Assembly (NCBI GenBank): GCA_028583415.1
Contig: CM053266.1
Coordinates: 80,854,149 to 80,918,148, forward strand
From: Protea cynaroides
Lineage: Eukaryota; Streptophyta; Magnoliopsida; Proteales; Proteaceae
Length of the DNA: 64,000 nt
Direction of reading: 5' to 3'
A program made the translations under genes and the position numbers. Below are positions 10,016-21,289 of the stretch, piece after piece. The notes under the pieces were generated by a model. That model searched no databases, had not been told where the DNA came from, and saw only the letters and a list, made by a program, of their open reading frames with translations. Numbering within the stretch: position 1 is the first letter of the stretch; each line of letters starts with the position of its first letter.

Positions 10016-11281
10016 ATGGCTGGATGCAGAGTGACCAGACGAAGCCGTAACTCTATCCCACCACCACCAGCTGTGGGGGAAGACAACCAGACACACCCAA
10101 AAACATAGGGGAATACGAACACGGCATCGTCCGTAATTAATGGGCAAACAAATCCTACAAATCTTCCAGCTCTACATACGGACTTGGCTACAGTCGTAAT
10201 AAACTTGGCCCAACAGCTGCAGCAAATGCAACAGGCACACGCTACTATACAAGCTGCCATAGGCATGACTTTTCCAGCTGCACAGACACCACCAATGCCA
10301 GCAAGACAGGCAAGCACGGTACCAGGGGGAAGTAACACAGTACCCTACGCACCTCAGACTCCCATCATGCAGGCTCAAGTGCAGAATCCTGAGGTAGCTC
10401 AAGGTGGATATCAACACCATCCACCTATGTATGGGGTGTATGTCCCACAACAACTAGACCACTCCAGACTGGTGGAGCGTTTCCTAAAAATGAAGTCCAA
10501 AGAATTTGATGGCAAGCCAACAGACCTTTTATGGCCAGCACACTGGGTTGATGAAATGGAAAGAAATTTTATGATGGTGACAGTAAATGAGGAAGAGAAA
10601 GTATTGTGTGCCACCTTTATGCTGAAAGGAGACGCACACCATTGGTGGAGGTCTACCAGGACATATTTATTAACGAAGCACGCCCAGCTGACTCTGGATA
10701 TTTATAAGGAAGTATTCTTTGAGAAGTACATTCCTAGAAGTTTCAGAGATTCCATGAAGAAGGAGTTCCTAAGTCTATATCAGGGACATATGATTGTCGA
10801 TGCATACCAACAACATTATGAGGAGCTGTTTTTCTTCGCACCAGTCAGTATGCAGGTAGAAGACACCAAGACCCGAAGGTTCATCATGGGACTTAGGGGA
10901 AGTATCCACGAACATGTTCTGGTACTTGAAAAGAAAGTCTATAATGAAGCGGCACAAATTGCTTGAGTGATAGAGTCGAGCCAGAAAGAGAGCTACTTTG
11001 CTCAAAATAGGGGAATCAAAAGGCCTAATGGAAATTCTTACAACGGAGGAAACACCAAGGTATTCAAACCCTTCCGTACTCAAGGCTTTAATGCTGCAGC
11101 CAAGACTACCCCGCAGCTCCACAACAACAAAAGCAAGTCATTGAAGCAATAAGATGTTTTAACTGCAATCAAGTAGGGCATATGGCAAGGGAGTGTACTA
11201 AGCCCAAGAAGCAACTACAACAAGGCAGAGTTTACGCGGTTACATCTGAGGATGCTTCCGCATCGCCTGATGTGGTCACAG
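10016..11281 (+). pseudogene. gag: A2 gag
   Basis: The ATG at 10016 opens the same M-A-G-x-R-x-T-R protein as A1. A stop follows 31 codons in. The Gag core is then readable from 10184 to 10966, with the L-K-G-D-A-H-H-W-W-R-S-T-R segment intact where A1 is broken. A TGA at 10964 replaces an arginine, and a frame change precedes the zinc knuckle C-F-N-C-N-Q-V-G-H-M-A-R-E-C (about 11156-11196). Gag ends at the splice-like junction ACAG|GTATGA. Confidence 0.85.
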
Positions 11282-11351
11282 GTATGACCTGAATCTTATC
11301 ATTTTGTGTTACATTATGTGAACACGTAGACTAAATCAAAACAAATCACAG
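11282..11351 (+). other. Putative 70-nt Gag/Pol intron of family A
   Basis: The donor ACAG|GTATGA and acceptor TCACAG|GTATCG bracket a U-rich 70-nt stretch. Splicing joins D-V-V-T-G to I-V-P-I-N-D in frame with the protease. Reading through meets a TGA within four codons, so Gag would terminate. The A1 copy has the same segment with a damaged acceptor. This could set the Gag to Gag-Pol ratio. Ogre elements are a known case of a gag-pol intron in plant Ty3/gypsy. Confidence 0.5.
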
Positions 11352-14300
11352 GTATCGTACCTATTAATGACATTCCCACCAGAGTACTCTTTGATTCAGG
11401 AGCTACTCATTCTTTTATATCTATGTCATTTGGAAAGAAGCTAAATCTACCCCTTAAATCCTTAGACTACAAATTCCTTGTACGATCACCTATGGGATTA
11501 GAAGTGGAGTTAGAAAAAGATTATGGACCATGTCCAGTTCTTATTGATGAAAAGACTTTGGATGCAACCTTGATCCAACTTGAGATGGCAGACTTTGACA
11601 TCATCTTGGGAATGGACTGGTTAGCTCGGCATTCTACAAACCTATTGTGTGTCGAAAAGAAACTGACATTTAAAGACAAAGAAGGAGCAGAGTTCAATTT
11701 TTTGGGAACCAAACTTCCCCGTAAATGAAAGCTCATACTCTCTGCATTAAAGGCTAGGAAGTGCCTTCAGAAAGGAGCAGTTGGGTATTTAGTATCTGTG
11801 GTTGATCTTACCAAAGAAACACCACGAATGGAAGATATTGATGTCGTGCGTGACTATCCATATGTATTTCCTGAAGAACTACCAGGATTACCACCCGATC
11901 GTGCTACAGAGTTTGTTATAGAACTGATACCCGGAGCCGCACCAATATCTAAAGCACCTTATCGAATGGCTCCTACTGAATTGAAGGAATTAAAAGTACA
12001 ACTACAAGACCTGCTGGACAAGAAAGACGGTTGCGTTCGATTGTGTATAGACTACCGAGAACTGAATAAACTGACAATCAAGAATTTGTATCCATTGCCT
12101 TGGATCGATGACTTGTTCGATCAGTTGCAAGGTGCCAAGGTGTTCTCCAAGATTGATCTTCGATCAGGCTACCATCAGTTGAAGATTAAGGATGGTGATA
12201 TCCCCAAGACAGCATTCAGGACCAGATAAGGACATTACGAATTTTTGGTCATGTCTTTCAGATTGACGAATGCACCAGCAACCTTTATGGAACTTATGAA
12301 TTGGGTATTCCATGATATGTTGGATACGTCGGTTATTGTATTCATTGATTATATATTGGTCTACTCCAAAGACGAGGAAGCTCATATTAAGAATCTAAAT
12401 GCCACTCTGCAGCGATTACGGAAGGAGAAGCTCTACGCCAAATTTTCAAAGTGTGAGTTTTGGCTAAAAAAAAGTCGCATTTCTAGGCCATGTAGTATCT
12501 GCTGAAGGAATTAAAGTAGATCCTAGCAAGATCGAGGCTATTGTAAAGTGGGAAGCACCAAAGAGCATTGCAGAAATTAGAAGTTTCTTAGGTCTAGCTG
12601 GGTATTATCGACGAATTGTGGAAGACTATTCCCGAATTGTCGTACCTCTTACCAGTTTGACTAAGAAGGACGAGAAGTTTGTTTGGACTGACAAATGCGA
12701 GAAGAGTTTTCAAACATTGAAGGCTAAACTGATATCAGCTCCAATCTTGACCATTCCGATTCTGGGATTGCCATTTATTTTGTACATCGATGCGTCAGGA
12801 CTGGGATTAGGATGTGTACTTATGCAAGGATAACAAGTAATTGCTTATGCCTCAAGATAATTGAAGACACATGAGAAGAACTACCCCACTCATGATTTGG
12901 AATTAGCGGCAGTAGTACATGCTGTCAAAATATGGAGACATTACCTATACGGGGAAAAGTTTCAGATTAAATCAGACCATAAAAGTCTTACTTATCTATT
13001 TAATCAGAAAGAGTTGAATATGAGACAAAGAAGATGACTGGAACTATTGAAAGACTATGATTGTGATATCCAGTATCATCCGGGAAAAGCTATGTGATTG
13101 CGGATGCACTGAGCAGAAATGCAATAATGAAATCTCTAGAAGAGGTTAGCACCACTGTTGCACTGTGTACTATCGGAAGAGTGTTCAATTACTGTAACGA
13201 ACAGTTTGTGATAGATGTACAAGGTGAATCAACCAACCAAAGGTTTATCCATCAGTTTGCAAATATGTTCGCCACCTTGAAGATTGTACCCAATATACTT
13301 GATGAAGTGAAAACAACAATTAAATCAGACCCTTATCTAAGAACGGTACAAGAAGACATCGAAAAAGGTAGGACTACTCCTGATTTCTCCTGAGATGATG
13401 AAAGGGTACTGAAGTACAAAGGAAGGATATGTGTACCTGAAACAGAAAGTTTGGACATTAGACATCGACTAATGAAGGAAGATCATACCACCGCCTATTC
13501 GATACACCCTGGAAGTACAAAGATGTATCATGACCTAAAGAAATTATATTAGTGGAGGAGAATGAAAGCAGATATAGCCAAGTTTTTGTTTCAATGCCTA
13601 AATTGTCAGAAGGTGAAAGCTGAACGACAAGGACCAGCAGGACTGTTACAGCCGTTACCAGAACCAGCATGGAAATGGGACTGCATCACTATGGACTTCA
13701 TCACAGGGTTAACATTGACTCCCCGAGTAGTTGACGCAGTTTGGGTGATTGTAGCTAGACTGACTAAAATGGTTCGATTTATAGCTATACGACCTCAGTA
13801 TACACTGGAAAGGTTAGATAAGTTGTATGTGGATAATATTGTCAGATTACACGGTGTACTTGAAAGCATTGTGCCCGACAGAGATCCACAATTTTCTTCA
13901 AAGTTTTGGGAAGGATTATAGAAGGCTATGGGTACAACATTGAAGTTCAGCACTGCATTCCATCCTCAGACAGACGGACAGTCGGAGCGTACAATTTAGA
14001 TCCTAGAAGACATGCTCCGAGCTTGCGTAATTGATTTAAAAAGATCATGGGATGAAAAGTTACCACTGATTGAGTTCGCTTATAACAATAGCTATCAGGC
14101 TACTATACAGATGTCACCCTATGAAGCACTGTATGGTAGGAAGTGTCGAACTCCTTTGTTTTGGAATGAAGTTGGAGAACGTAGTATTGTTGGACCAGAA
14201 TTTGTTGAAGAGACTTGTCGAGTAGTCGACATTACCAAGGAAAGAGTAAGAACCGCTCGGAACCGTCAGAAGCAATATGCAGACACTAGACACCGAAACC

Positions 14301-14775
14301 TTAAATTCACCGTAGGTGATAAGGTATTCCTCAAAGTGTCACCTATGCGAGGTTTGAAATGGTTCGGACAGAAAGAAAAATTAAGTCCGAGATATGTCGG
14401 ACCTTATGAGATTCTAGCTAAGTGTGGAAAAGTGGCTTACCAGTTAGCACTACCACCATCTATGTCAAGTGTGCATAACCTTATCATATCTCCTTATTGA
14501 AGAAGTATGTCAGAGACCCAATGCACATATTGACAGTAGGTCTACCTGATTTGACTGAGGATTTTACGTTTGAAGTAGCACCAACTGAAATCACCAGCCG
14601 AAAAGTGCAACGACTACGCAACCGTGACATTTATTATCTTAAGGTCACTTGGAGAAGCAGGGATATTGAAGAAATCACATGGGAAGAAGAGAATGCTATG
14701 TGAAAGCAATACCCTCTTCTATTTGACTTGGAAGGTATGAACAATTTCGAGGATGAAATTTTTATAAGTAGGGGG
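11352..14775 (+). pseudogene. pol: A2 pol (PR-RT-RNase H-IN-chromodomain)
   Basis: Full domain order but with many stops (for example 11726-11728, 12227-12229, 12831-12833, 13391-13393, 13919-13921). Protease site D-S-G-A-T-H-S-F near 11396. RT lacks about 19 residues before K-K-D-G (after 12020), and its catalytic box is F-I-D-Y (TAT at 12350-12352) instead of F-I-D-D. RNase H is readable (Y-I-D-A-S-G). The integrase (about 13430-14420) shows the H-H-C-C zinc finger (C-L-N-C), the D-F-I-T-G-L and V-P-D-R-D-P-Q-F core blocks and Q-T-D-G-Q-S-E-R. The C-terminal chromodomain-like part (about 14500-14720) ends I-T-W-E-E-E-N-A-M. Not functional. Confidence 0.88.
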
Positions 14776-14779
14776 GAGT

Positions 14780-17095
14780 TGTAAGACCCGTATCGAACTA
14801 ACCAGTCTTACCACCTTGAACCAGGTCTACCCAACATGGTCGAGCCAAATGGACCAAGTGCGTGAAGGAGATAATGATCCCAGGTATTAAACTGACCCAA
14901 AAACACTAAAATAGGGGGGAGGGTCGCACACCCAGTTAGGCAAGGTTAGACCCCCCCCAATATAAAAGTCAGACCCCGAGTTTCTAATCGGGGGTCGGAC
15001 AACTTAGAACCAGGGGTCGACGGGACCTCCGACCCACTAATCGACCCCCAATCTGTCGACAGAAATCGTGATTTGGAAACTTTCCAAATTTCAATGAGAT
15101 TCTTTCCTAATCTCAGTGGGACTTATTTTGGGAGTTTCTACTCTATAAATAGGACATCCCTAAGCCTCTTTCACTCCTTTTAGAACCCTAATTGGATTGA
15201 GAGAAAGAGAAGAGAAGGAGAAGAGAAGGAAAGTGGAGAAGAAGACCAAAGAGAAAGCTTCAGAGAAACAGGTTTACTTCTTAGGTATGGATACTATCTC
15301 CATGAATTTCTTAAGACCTTAGAGTAGATAGTGAAGAGGGTATGATCTAGGAGAAACCCAAATCATCCATCCATGGTTAGGTTTCAATGGAAACCATGGA
15401 GGAGATCATTAAAACCATGTAGGTGAATAAACTATAGTTCTAAACCATAGAACATGTATGGAATGGATTATAGAAGCAGCCATAGGACCCAAACATGAAA
15501 GAATAGACTGTAGGATGAAAATCTCGACTAAATCCACGGGGGGTCGTACATGGGGTCGATGGAGAATTGACCCTACCAGACCCTAGCATCGACCCCCAGT
15601 ATTCAGAAAGTCCAGGAAAGGGGTGGTCACACCGAAGGTCGATGGAACATCTGACCCTGGCATCGACCCTACTACAGGGGGTCGTAGAAAATTGCTACCC
15701 TACCTGCGACCCGTCTTGCGACCCCCAGTTAACAACAAGCATTAAAAATTAGAATTAATTATAATTAAACTCTATCGACTTGATTAGGTCTTCTAGTGAT
15801 ATAATAGTGATATTAAGTTGATTCTTAAAGCTTGAAAGAGGATCTACAATCAAGCAAAGGTAAGGGAACAAGACCTAAACTAATTGGCTAATAATAAACT
15901 ATCTTTATTTCTTGAGTCCAATACCATGATTGATTCTATGCGTCATTGCTTGTATGTGCATTCAACATGTCATCCAATATTCCTGCTATTACTGTTCATG
16001 CATATTTAATTCTATTTATTTATAACATGATGATGATGGTGATGCTAGGAATAGGCATGTGAGTGTATGTGTGTGGTTAGTGTGCTTGATGTGAGCGAGT
16101 ATCAGGGGGGTGTCATAGGCCGGGCCTCAGCACTCTAGCTCTATCTCTAATTCAAGTCTTGTCCACTGACATCGTCGTATCGCCATTACCTTAGCAGAAC
16201 TATTACGTCGTAGTGTATGAGGGGAGGTGGTCTCGGACCGTGTAGTCTCTGACTCTGCCGGGGGGCCTTAGCCCTATCTCTATGGATGTATTGAGGAATG
16301 CTGGGGTGAGGCCTTGGATACACTGTTTGACATTAGGATTGGTTAGTTACGAGCCCAGTTTACGAGCCCTCGCCAGCAGGGGCTTACGTGTTGGTATGGG
16401 TAGAGTATCAGGGGAAGTGTCATAGGCCGGGTCTCAGCACTTTAGCTCTATCTCTATTCCATGGTAGGGTAGATGGGGACGACAATAAATGTTAACCTTT
16501 GGGCGGGCCTTCACACCCTGTGCTTAGAGGCGAGGCGGCCACCGAACCTTTCTATAGCACATTGCAAACTTATATACCAGACCACAGATATGAATTGATT
16601 GCATGCATATGATTGTTGCATTGTTTTGTTTGCTCACTGAGCCGTGATGTGTGCTCACCCTTTCGACGTCAAAAATTTTTAGTTGATGATGCAGGTACCA
16701 TGGTTGAAGACTATATGAATACTTCTGTGTACGGGCACGTTGCTGCAATGGAAGCTGAAGACTTCGTGGAAACGCATGACTCTTCTTGTGAGTGCAGTGC
16801 ATGCATTTTTGATTAGATTTTATTTAAATTATTAAGGAAATGTAATTTGATATTTTATTTACTTATGTCTCGGTTAATACAACATAACTTGATATTTATT
16901 ATTGATTATCGCATTTGGATTCCTCAGTTCATTTATTATTAAGACTTCCGCTATTGTGTATTTATTCTGATTATGGTTGTAGATGTGTATGGTTTTATTT
17001 TCAACAGACACAGCCTATTAGAGATCCTCGTTGAACCGTTGGTTTATTAGCGGTTCATCACACCGTTCTGAATGGTGCAGAATTGGGGTCTGACA
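14780..17095 (+). mobile_element. 3' LTR of the A array
   Basis: A 2.32-kb LTR beginning TGTAAGACCC and ending TCTGACA, with the polypurine tract AAGTAGGGGGGAG just before. It has the same layout as 6176-8466: motif arrays (14920-15060, 15540-15730), TATA box 15144-15151, exon-like 15818-15859 and terminal exon 16683-16816. It diverges visibly from the middle LTR by substitutions and small indels, including an extra GGGTCGTAGA-type unit near 15675, so the array is not recent. Confidence 0.9.
16683..16816 (+). CDS. LTR-encoded small ORF, terminal exon (family A, LTR 3)
   Basis: Acceptor TTTTTAG|TTGATGATGC, then a frame reading D-D-A-G-T-M-V-E-D-Y-M, ending H-D-S-S-C-E-C-S-A-C-I-F-D and a stop at 16814-16816. 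It is the same length as the copy at 8054-8187, with several amino-acid changes. The upstream exon-like piece 15818-15859 ends in AAG|GTAAGGG. Confidence 0.5.
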
Positions 17096-17812
17096 GGCGC
17101 TACCCCTGTATACAACCCTGGCTAGTAGGGGGTTAGGTACTAGTAGGATGAAGTGATAAGGGAAAAGGATCAGCAGTGTTGGTTGGAGCGTCATTGACCG
17201 AACTTGTTGTTCGTTCACCATTCTGATTGGGATGTCGTGTGGCTTTACTAGGACTATTGGAGTAAGCAGGTTAGTCTCTAAACACTCCCGTGCATGGAGG
17301 TTATAGTCAGCTCTGGGGAAGTGTGGCTAGGCCTTACCTTAGCCCTAGCATACATGATACTAGACTCTTGCATTGTTGTGTGTATAAAATGCTCATGCAT
17401 CTTGTTTGCTTGCTTGTCTGTTTCTCACTGAGCTCAAGTTGAAAAGCTTACTCTTGCATACACCTTCTTTTTAGATGATGTTGCAGATACCACTATTATT
17501 GATTATCTAAATGGGCCTGCAATCTCTTATTTAGCCTAGTTAGAAGCATTGCGGTTTGAGGATGAAATACACGACACGGACTGTGAATGCAATGCTTATG
17601 TTTTTTATGTATAGATGTTCATGATAGAGAGTTACTTGATTTATGAACAGTTTCTATTCTTCTTCTTTTGGATTAGTTAAATTACGTTCAGTTAGCTCAT
17701 AATTTATAGGGCAGTAATACTTTAAATTTGATTGATGGTGACTGTTGATGAACAAATTGTTAAAAGATGCAACGCACTGGTATTATTTGTATTTATTACT
17801 AAATTGTATACT
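17096..17812 (+). mobile_element. Family B 5' LTR fragment
   Basis: Aligns to 26274-27050 of the 3' LTR. A short deletion lies between the direct repeats ATTTATCACT, and similarity stops after AATTGTATA near 17812, before the LTR terminus. It carries the family B version of the small terminal exon at 17475-17614. Confidence 0.8.
17475..17614 (+). pseudogene. LTR small ORF, terminal exon (family B, 5' LTR)
   Basis: Acceptor TTTTTAG|ATGATGTTGC. The frame reads D-D-V-A-D-T-T-I-I-D-Y-L, then a TAG in the middle, then E-D-E-I-H-D-T-D-C-E-C-N-A-Y-V-F-Y. The same central TAG occurs in the 3' LTR copy, so it predates or accompanied this insertion. Confidence 0.5.
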
Positions 17813-18061
17813 AATAAAAGCTTAAAGAGCATAACTGGTAAATATGAAACTAGATTTGTGTACTGTGTGATAACTAATAAAAGAGCATAATATGTTAGGA
17901 AAAAACATGAGATTAAGCATCACAGCTGGTACAAAGAAATAAGACATTTTTACAGACATCAGTACATGGTCTAGGAGAATAGTTCTCAAGTTGAACTGAA
18001 CACAATTCTCCAAAAGTTGGGGAATTAAGATTACAACAACAATAGAAAAATGCAAAGATCA

Positions 18062-19286
18062 TCTTGATCGCTTAGAATCTGATGATGTGGACACACAAAT
18101 TAGGTGGTAGGTCTTCACCCGTGATGAAGCCGCCACATCCCTAATGTCATTCTCAAACATTATACCCACTCTTACCATGGTCCCTTGCATTGTGTTGAGT
18201 TGAGAAGAGAATGATGATTGGACATGCCAGACTCATCTAAAATTATTCTCCATAGAGTGCACGAATTGCCTCTAGTGATCCTGAATGTCATGCAACTCAG
18301 CCAGAAAGATGTTCATATCAATAGGAGCTTGTAGTGAACCTGCTTGGTCTCTATATCCTTCCTCAGCACCTATTCGTGCATCATCATCTACTTCATTCTC
18401 TAATTCTTCATCTGCTAATGCTCTAAGATGAAGAGGAGTCTCTAACTCATCATCAGAAAGCACTACGTTATCAAGGTGCATCTTAGAGATGACATACCAA
18501 CCAAAAGGTGATGCTACTGTCTATTTATATGCAGCATGATCTTATCTATTAATCCCCAAAAGCAATAAGAAATGAGTAAGTAGTTTGCTATATGGAAGAT
18601 TTGAAGGTCCAGTACCCTCTGATGCCATAATCACGGCCCGCATAAGGATGTAGGGTAGTCAAACTGGAATCCTAATCACAAGCCGATAGACCAGGAATTA
18701 GCCAAATGAAGACAGCTCATTATAATGATCACCCTGTGGTAGGATGTTTTGCTGCATAATTATGCAGTATACTCAGGGTAAGGGGTGGTAATTGACAGTT
18801 TTATGACGTTTACTCAGCAGGATAATCTGATTTGTAATCTCTAGCCGCATAACCTCAGTCAAAGAGTCCCTATCCTTAAGACCCCAGAATGCTACATTTC
18901 TACCCATGGATACATCCAACATTCTGACTAGTTGCCTAGTATCCTCTCTACCTAACACCAGGCCGGATATGCGAAGGTCTGCAGCCTCATCATCATCACC
19001 TATACCACCTACCACATGTAAGTTGCAATAGAAAAATTATACTAAGTCAGGCCTCGTGGTGATTTCAATCTCTAACATGGGAGACCATCCCATAGCATCA
19101 AAGGTGGCTCTGACATTGAATCGTTCCAACTCATTGAATAGCACACATAGACCTGATTTGACCAGTTTCTTTTCAAACTTAAAGAATGCTTGCTAAGCCT
19201 CTAAGGAAAGAAACTACACCGCATCAAATGCCGGTGGATCACTATGCCATGGCCAAATTATGGTAGTTTTCCTTGGACTAGATGGC
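18062..19286 (-). pseudogene. Antisense leader ORF of family B
   Basis: Homologue of the family A antisense protein at the same place between LTR and gag. Readable blocks on the minus strand include R-A-T-F-D-A-M-G-W-S-P-M, F-F-Y-C-N-L-H-V-V-G-G-I-G-D-D, a D-T-R-Q-L-V-R-M-L-D-V-S segment and an acidic C-terminal region (18272-18481). Stops are frequent, including near the presumed start. On the minus strand GCAG|GCCATC at 19286 looks like an acceptor and CCAGG|GTATGG at 19457 like a donor, giving a 171-nt intron in the same relative place as in A. Similarity is recognisable at protein level but not obvious at DNA level. Confidence 0.6.
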
Positions 19287-19664
19287 CTGCATAAGCAATA
19301 AACAACCATAGCATAGCTTAGCATAGCTTGTGAGCAGACACTATTCTAAGGACATTATAAGAGGTAAGAGTATGCTTGAGGAGCTCAAAGAGAACCATTA
19401 CATCATTTTCCAAAACCTAAGAGCTGAATTCCAAGTGAAGGAAAGGAGAAACCATACCCTGGATCCATGCTGACAAAAGTTAGTTAAGGATTGGTTATTG
19501 GAAGTAGTTCTCGGAGGCAAAGACAAGGTTTTCGGAGGCAAAAATAGAGCTCCCTATTGCCAAGAGAAAGAGTTGCAAGGAGAAATGGCAGAAAGAATCA
19601 CGTTTTGATTTATAGTTGGAGGAAAATTCTCCAACCAATCGCGAAACCTGAGTGAGGTAACATT

Positions 19665-19850
19665 CGGTGCAACGACCGTCGTAACATCCGGCTAGGATTT
19701 TGATATTCTGGAAGAGTTTGAACGGATGACCGGACACATGCCTGTAACGACCGACGTATAGACCGGCAGATTCCAAAAAACTTAATAAAGTCCTCAGATG
19801 CAATATCGGTCGAAACTAGTCGACTCCGGACATAGTGACCGGACAATTAA
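19665..19850. repeat. CGACC/ACCGG motif array in the family B leader
   Basis: Repeated units such as ACGACCGTCG, GACCGGACA, ACGACCGACG, AGACCGGCAG, TCGGTCGA and GACCGGACA lie just upstream of the antisense gene. A related, weaker cluster lies in the B 3' LTR at about 25640-25770. Confidence 0.65.
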
Positions 19851-20003
19851 TAAACAACATATATAAATTATGAGATCATGATTCTTCTTGAACATGTTTG
19901 GTGCCATCTTTGCTCATGTTCTATTTTCATTACATGTATCGCTTACTATGGAACATGTTACTAACCATACTAATGTCTGTTTCAGGGAGTTGAATAAATC
20001 AAA

Positions 20004-21289
20004 ATGGCCCCATGTACATGTAACACCCCGCACGTTAGTGACGGCAAGAATATGCCACCTGGAGATGGATTGGGTGACATGACAAATCTAGATGAGACTC
20101 AACTATACACTACTCATGTGGGAGAGTCCACTCAACTTGGAAACATTTTATCCCCGCTACCTGAGGCTACCCCTGACAACCTCCCTGCCATCATAAGAAA
20201 TGTAGCTCTCACATTGAGTCATGAGCAATAAAGGACAACCAAGGCTAGTAAGTGGAAATTCCTAAATGATTTGAGAGCCCTTCTAACCCTAGTACTTGCA
20301 CCACAGGTAGCTGGACAGCTCGGGAATAGGAACAATAATGTACCACCACTTGGAGGGAACATAATGAACTAAGCTAGGATGTCTACATGACTAAATAGAA
20401 TAACCAATGAACCAAACCAAAATCAAGTGGCAAACCAGAATCCGCCACCAATTCCTCCGGTGCCACGTCATGATCAGTTTCGAACCATTGAGAGGTTTAT
20501 GAAAATGAAACCTCTAAAGTTTATCGGAGTTTGGACAAACCCATTGCAGCTTGTCATATAAATTAAGTCCATAAAGAAGACAGTCCGAATGATGATATGC
20601 ACTGAAGATGAAAAGATCCTATGTGCAAACTATATGCTAAAAGGAGAACCCAAAACTTAGTGGGAGTCCACTATTCCACTTTTGACTGCAAGGCACCCCC
20701 AGATTACTTCGAAAATCATCAATTAGGCCTTCTTTGACAAGTATTTTTCCAAAAGTTTCAGGGATAAAATGGAGGTGGAGTACCTTAATGTTTTACAGGG
20801 ACAACAGATGATGGACGAGTACCAGCACAGGTTTGAGGAACTTTTCTACTTCACTCCACTGAGCATGAAGGAAGAGTTTGCCAAAGCTCGAAGGTTTACC
20901 AAGGGTTTGAAGGGTAACGTACCAGCTATGGTGGATGCACTTAGAAAGGAAGTTTACTTAGAGGCTATCCAAACAGCCAAGATCATCGACGCTAGTTTAA
21001 GAGATAGTTACTTCACCTAGAATGGGGTAACAAGAGAACAGCTAACTTTACTCGTAGTAGAGTGGTAAACAAGATTTTCAGAACTAATCAGACCGTAGCT
21101 AAACCAGTAGCAATCAAGGCCATACCTATAGATAATTGCACGATAATCCCAGTGCCTGCGAACATGAAATGCTATAACTGTGGACAAATGGGACATTATG
21201 CTAGGACCTGCCCATCCCTGCCTAAAGCAACTTAGCCTAGAAAAGTCTATGCTGTATCTGCAAAGGAAGTTGAAGCATCACCAGATATG
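20004..21289 (+). pseudogene. gag: Family B gag
   Basis: Readable in pieces: an N-terminal segment from 20004, a P-R-H-D-Q-F-R-T-I-E-R-F motif near 20470, L-K-G-E-P-K-T (counterpart of L-K-G-D-A-H-H-W), F-F-D-K-Y-F, an open stretch 20769-21020, and the zinc knuckle C-Y-N-C-G-Q-M-G-H-Y-A-R-T-C near 21170-21212. At least six stops. Closest to the A gag in layout. Confidence 0.8.

Larger units (their letters stand above)
1..17095 (+). mobile_element. Tandem family A Tekay/Del-type chromovirus array (A1 + A2)
   Basis: Three family A LTRs (an end at 1-126, then 6176-8466 and 14780-17095) alternate with two interiors, so the middle LTR is shared. Lineage is read from the pol order PR-RT-RNH-IN followed by a C-terminal chromodomain-like segment ending in a W-E-E-E-N-A-M type motif, as in Tekay/Del chromoviruses. 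Both interiors are defective in different ways. A1 keeps the primer site but has lost integrase. A2 keeps integrase but has lost the primer site and leader start, and has many stops. The right end abuts sequence matching an internal part of the family B LTR, so the array was inserted into B. The left end is outside the window, so the target duplication cannot be checked. Confidence 0.85.
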
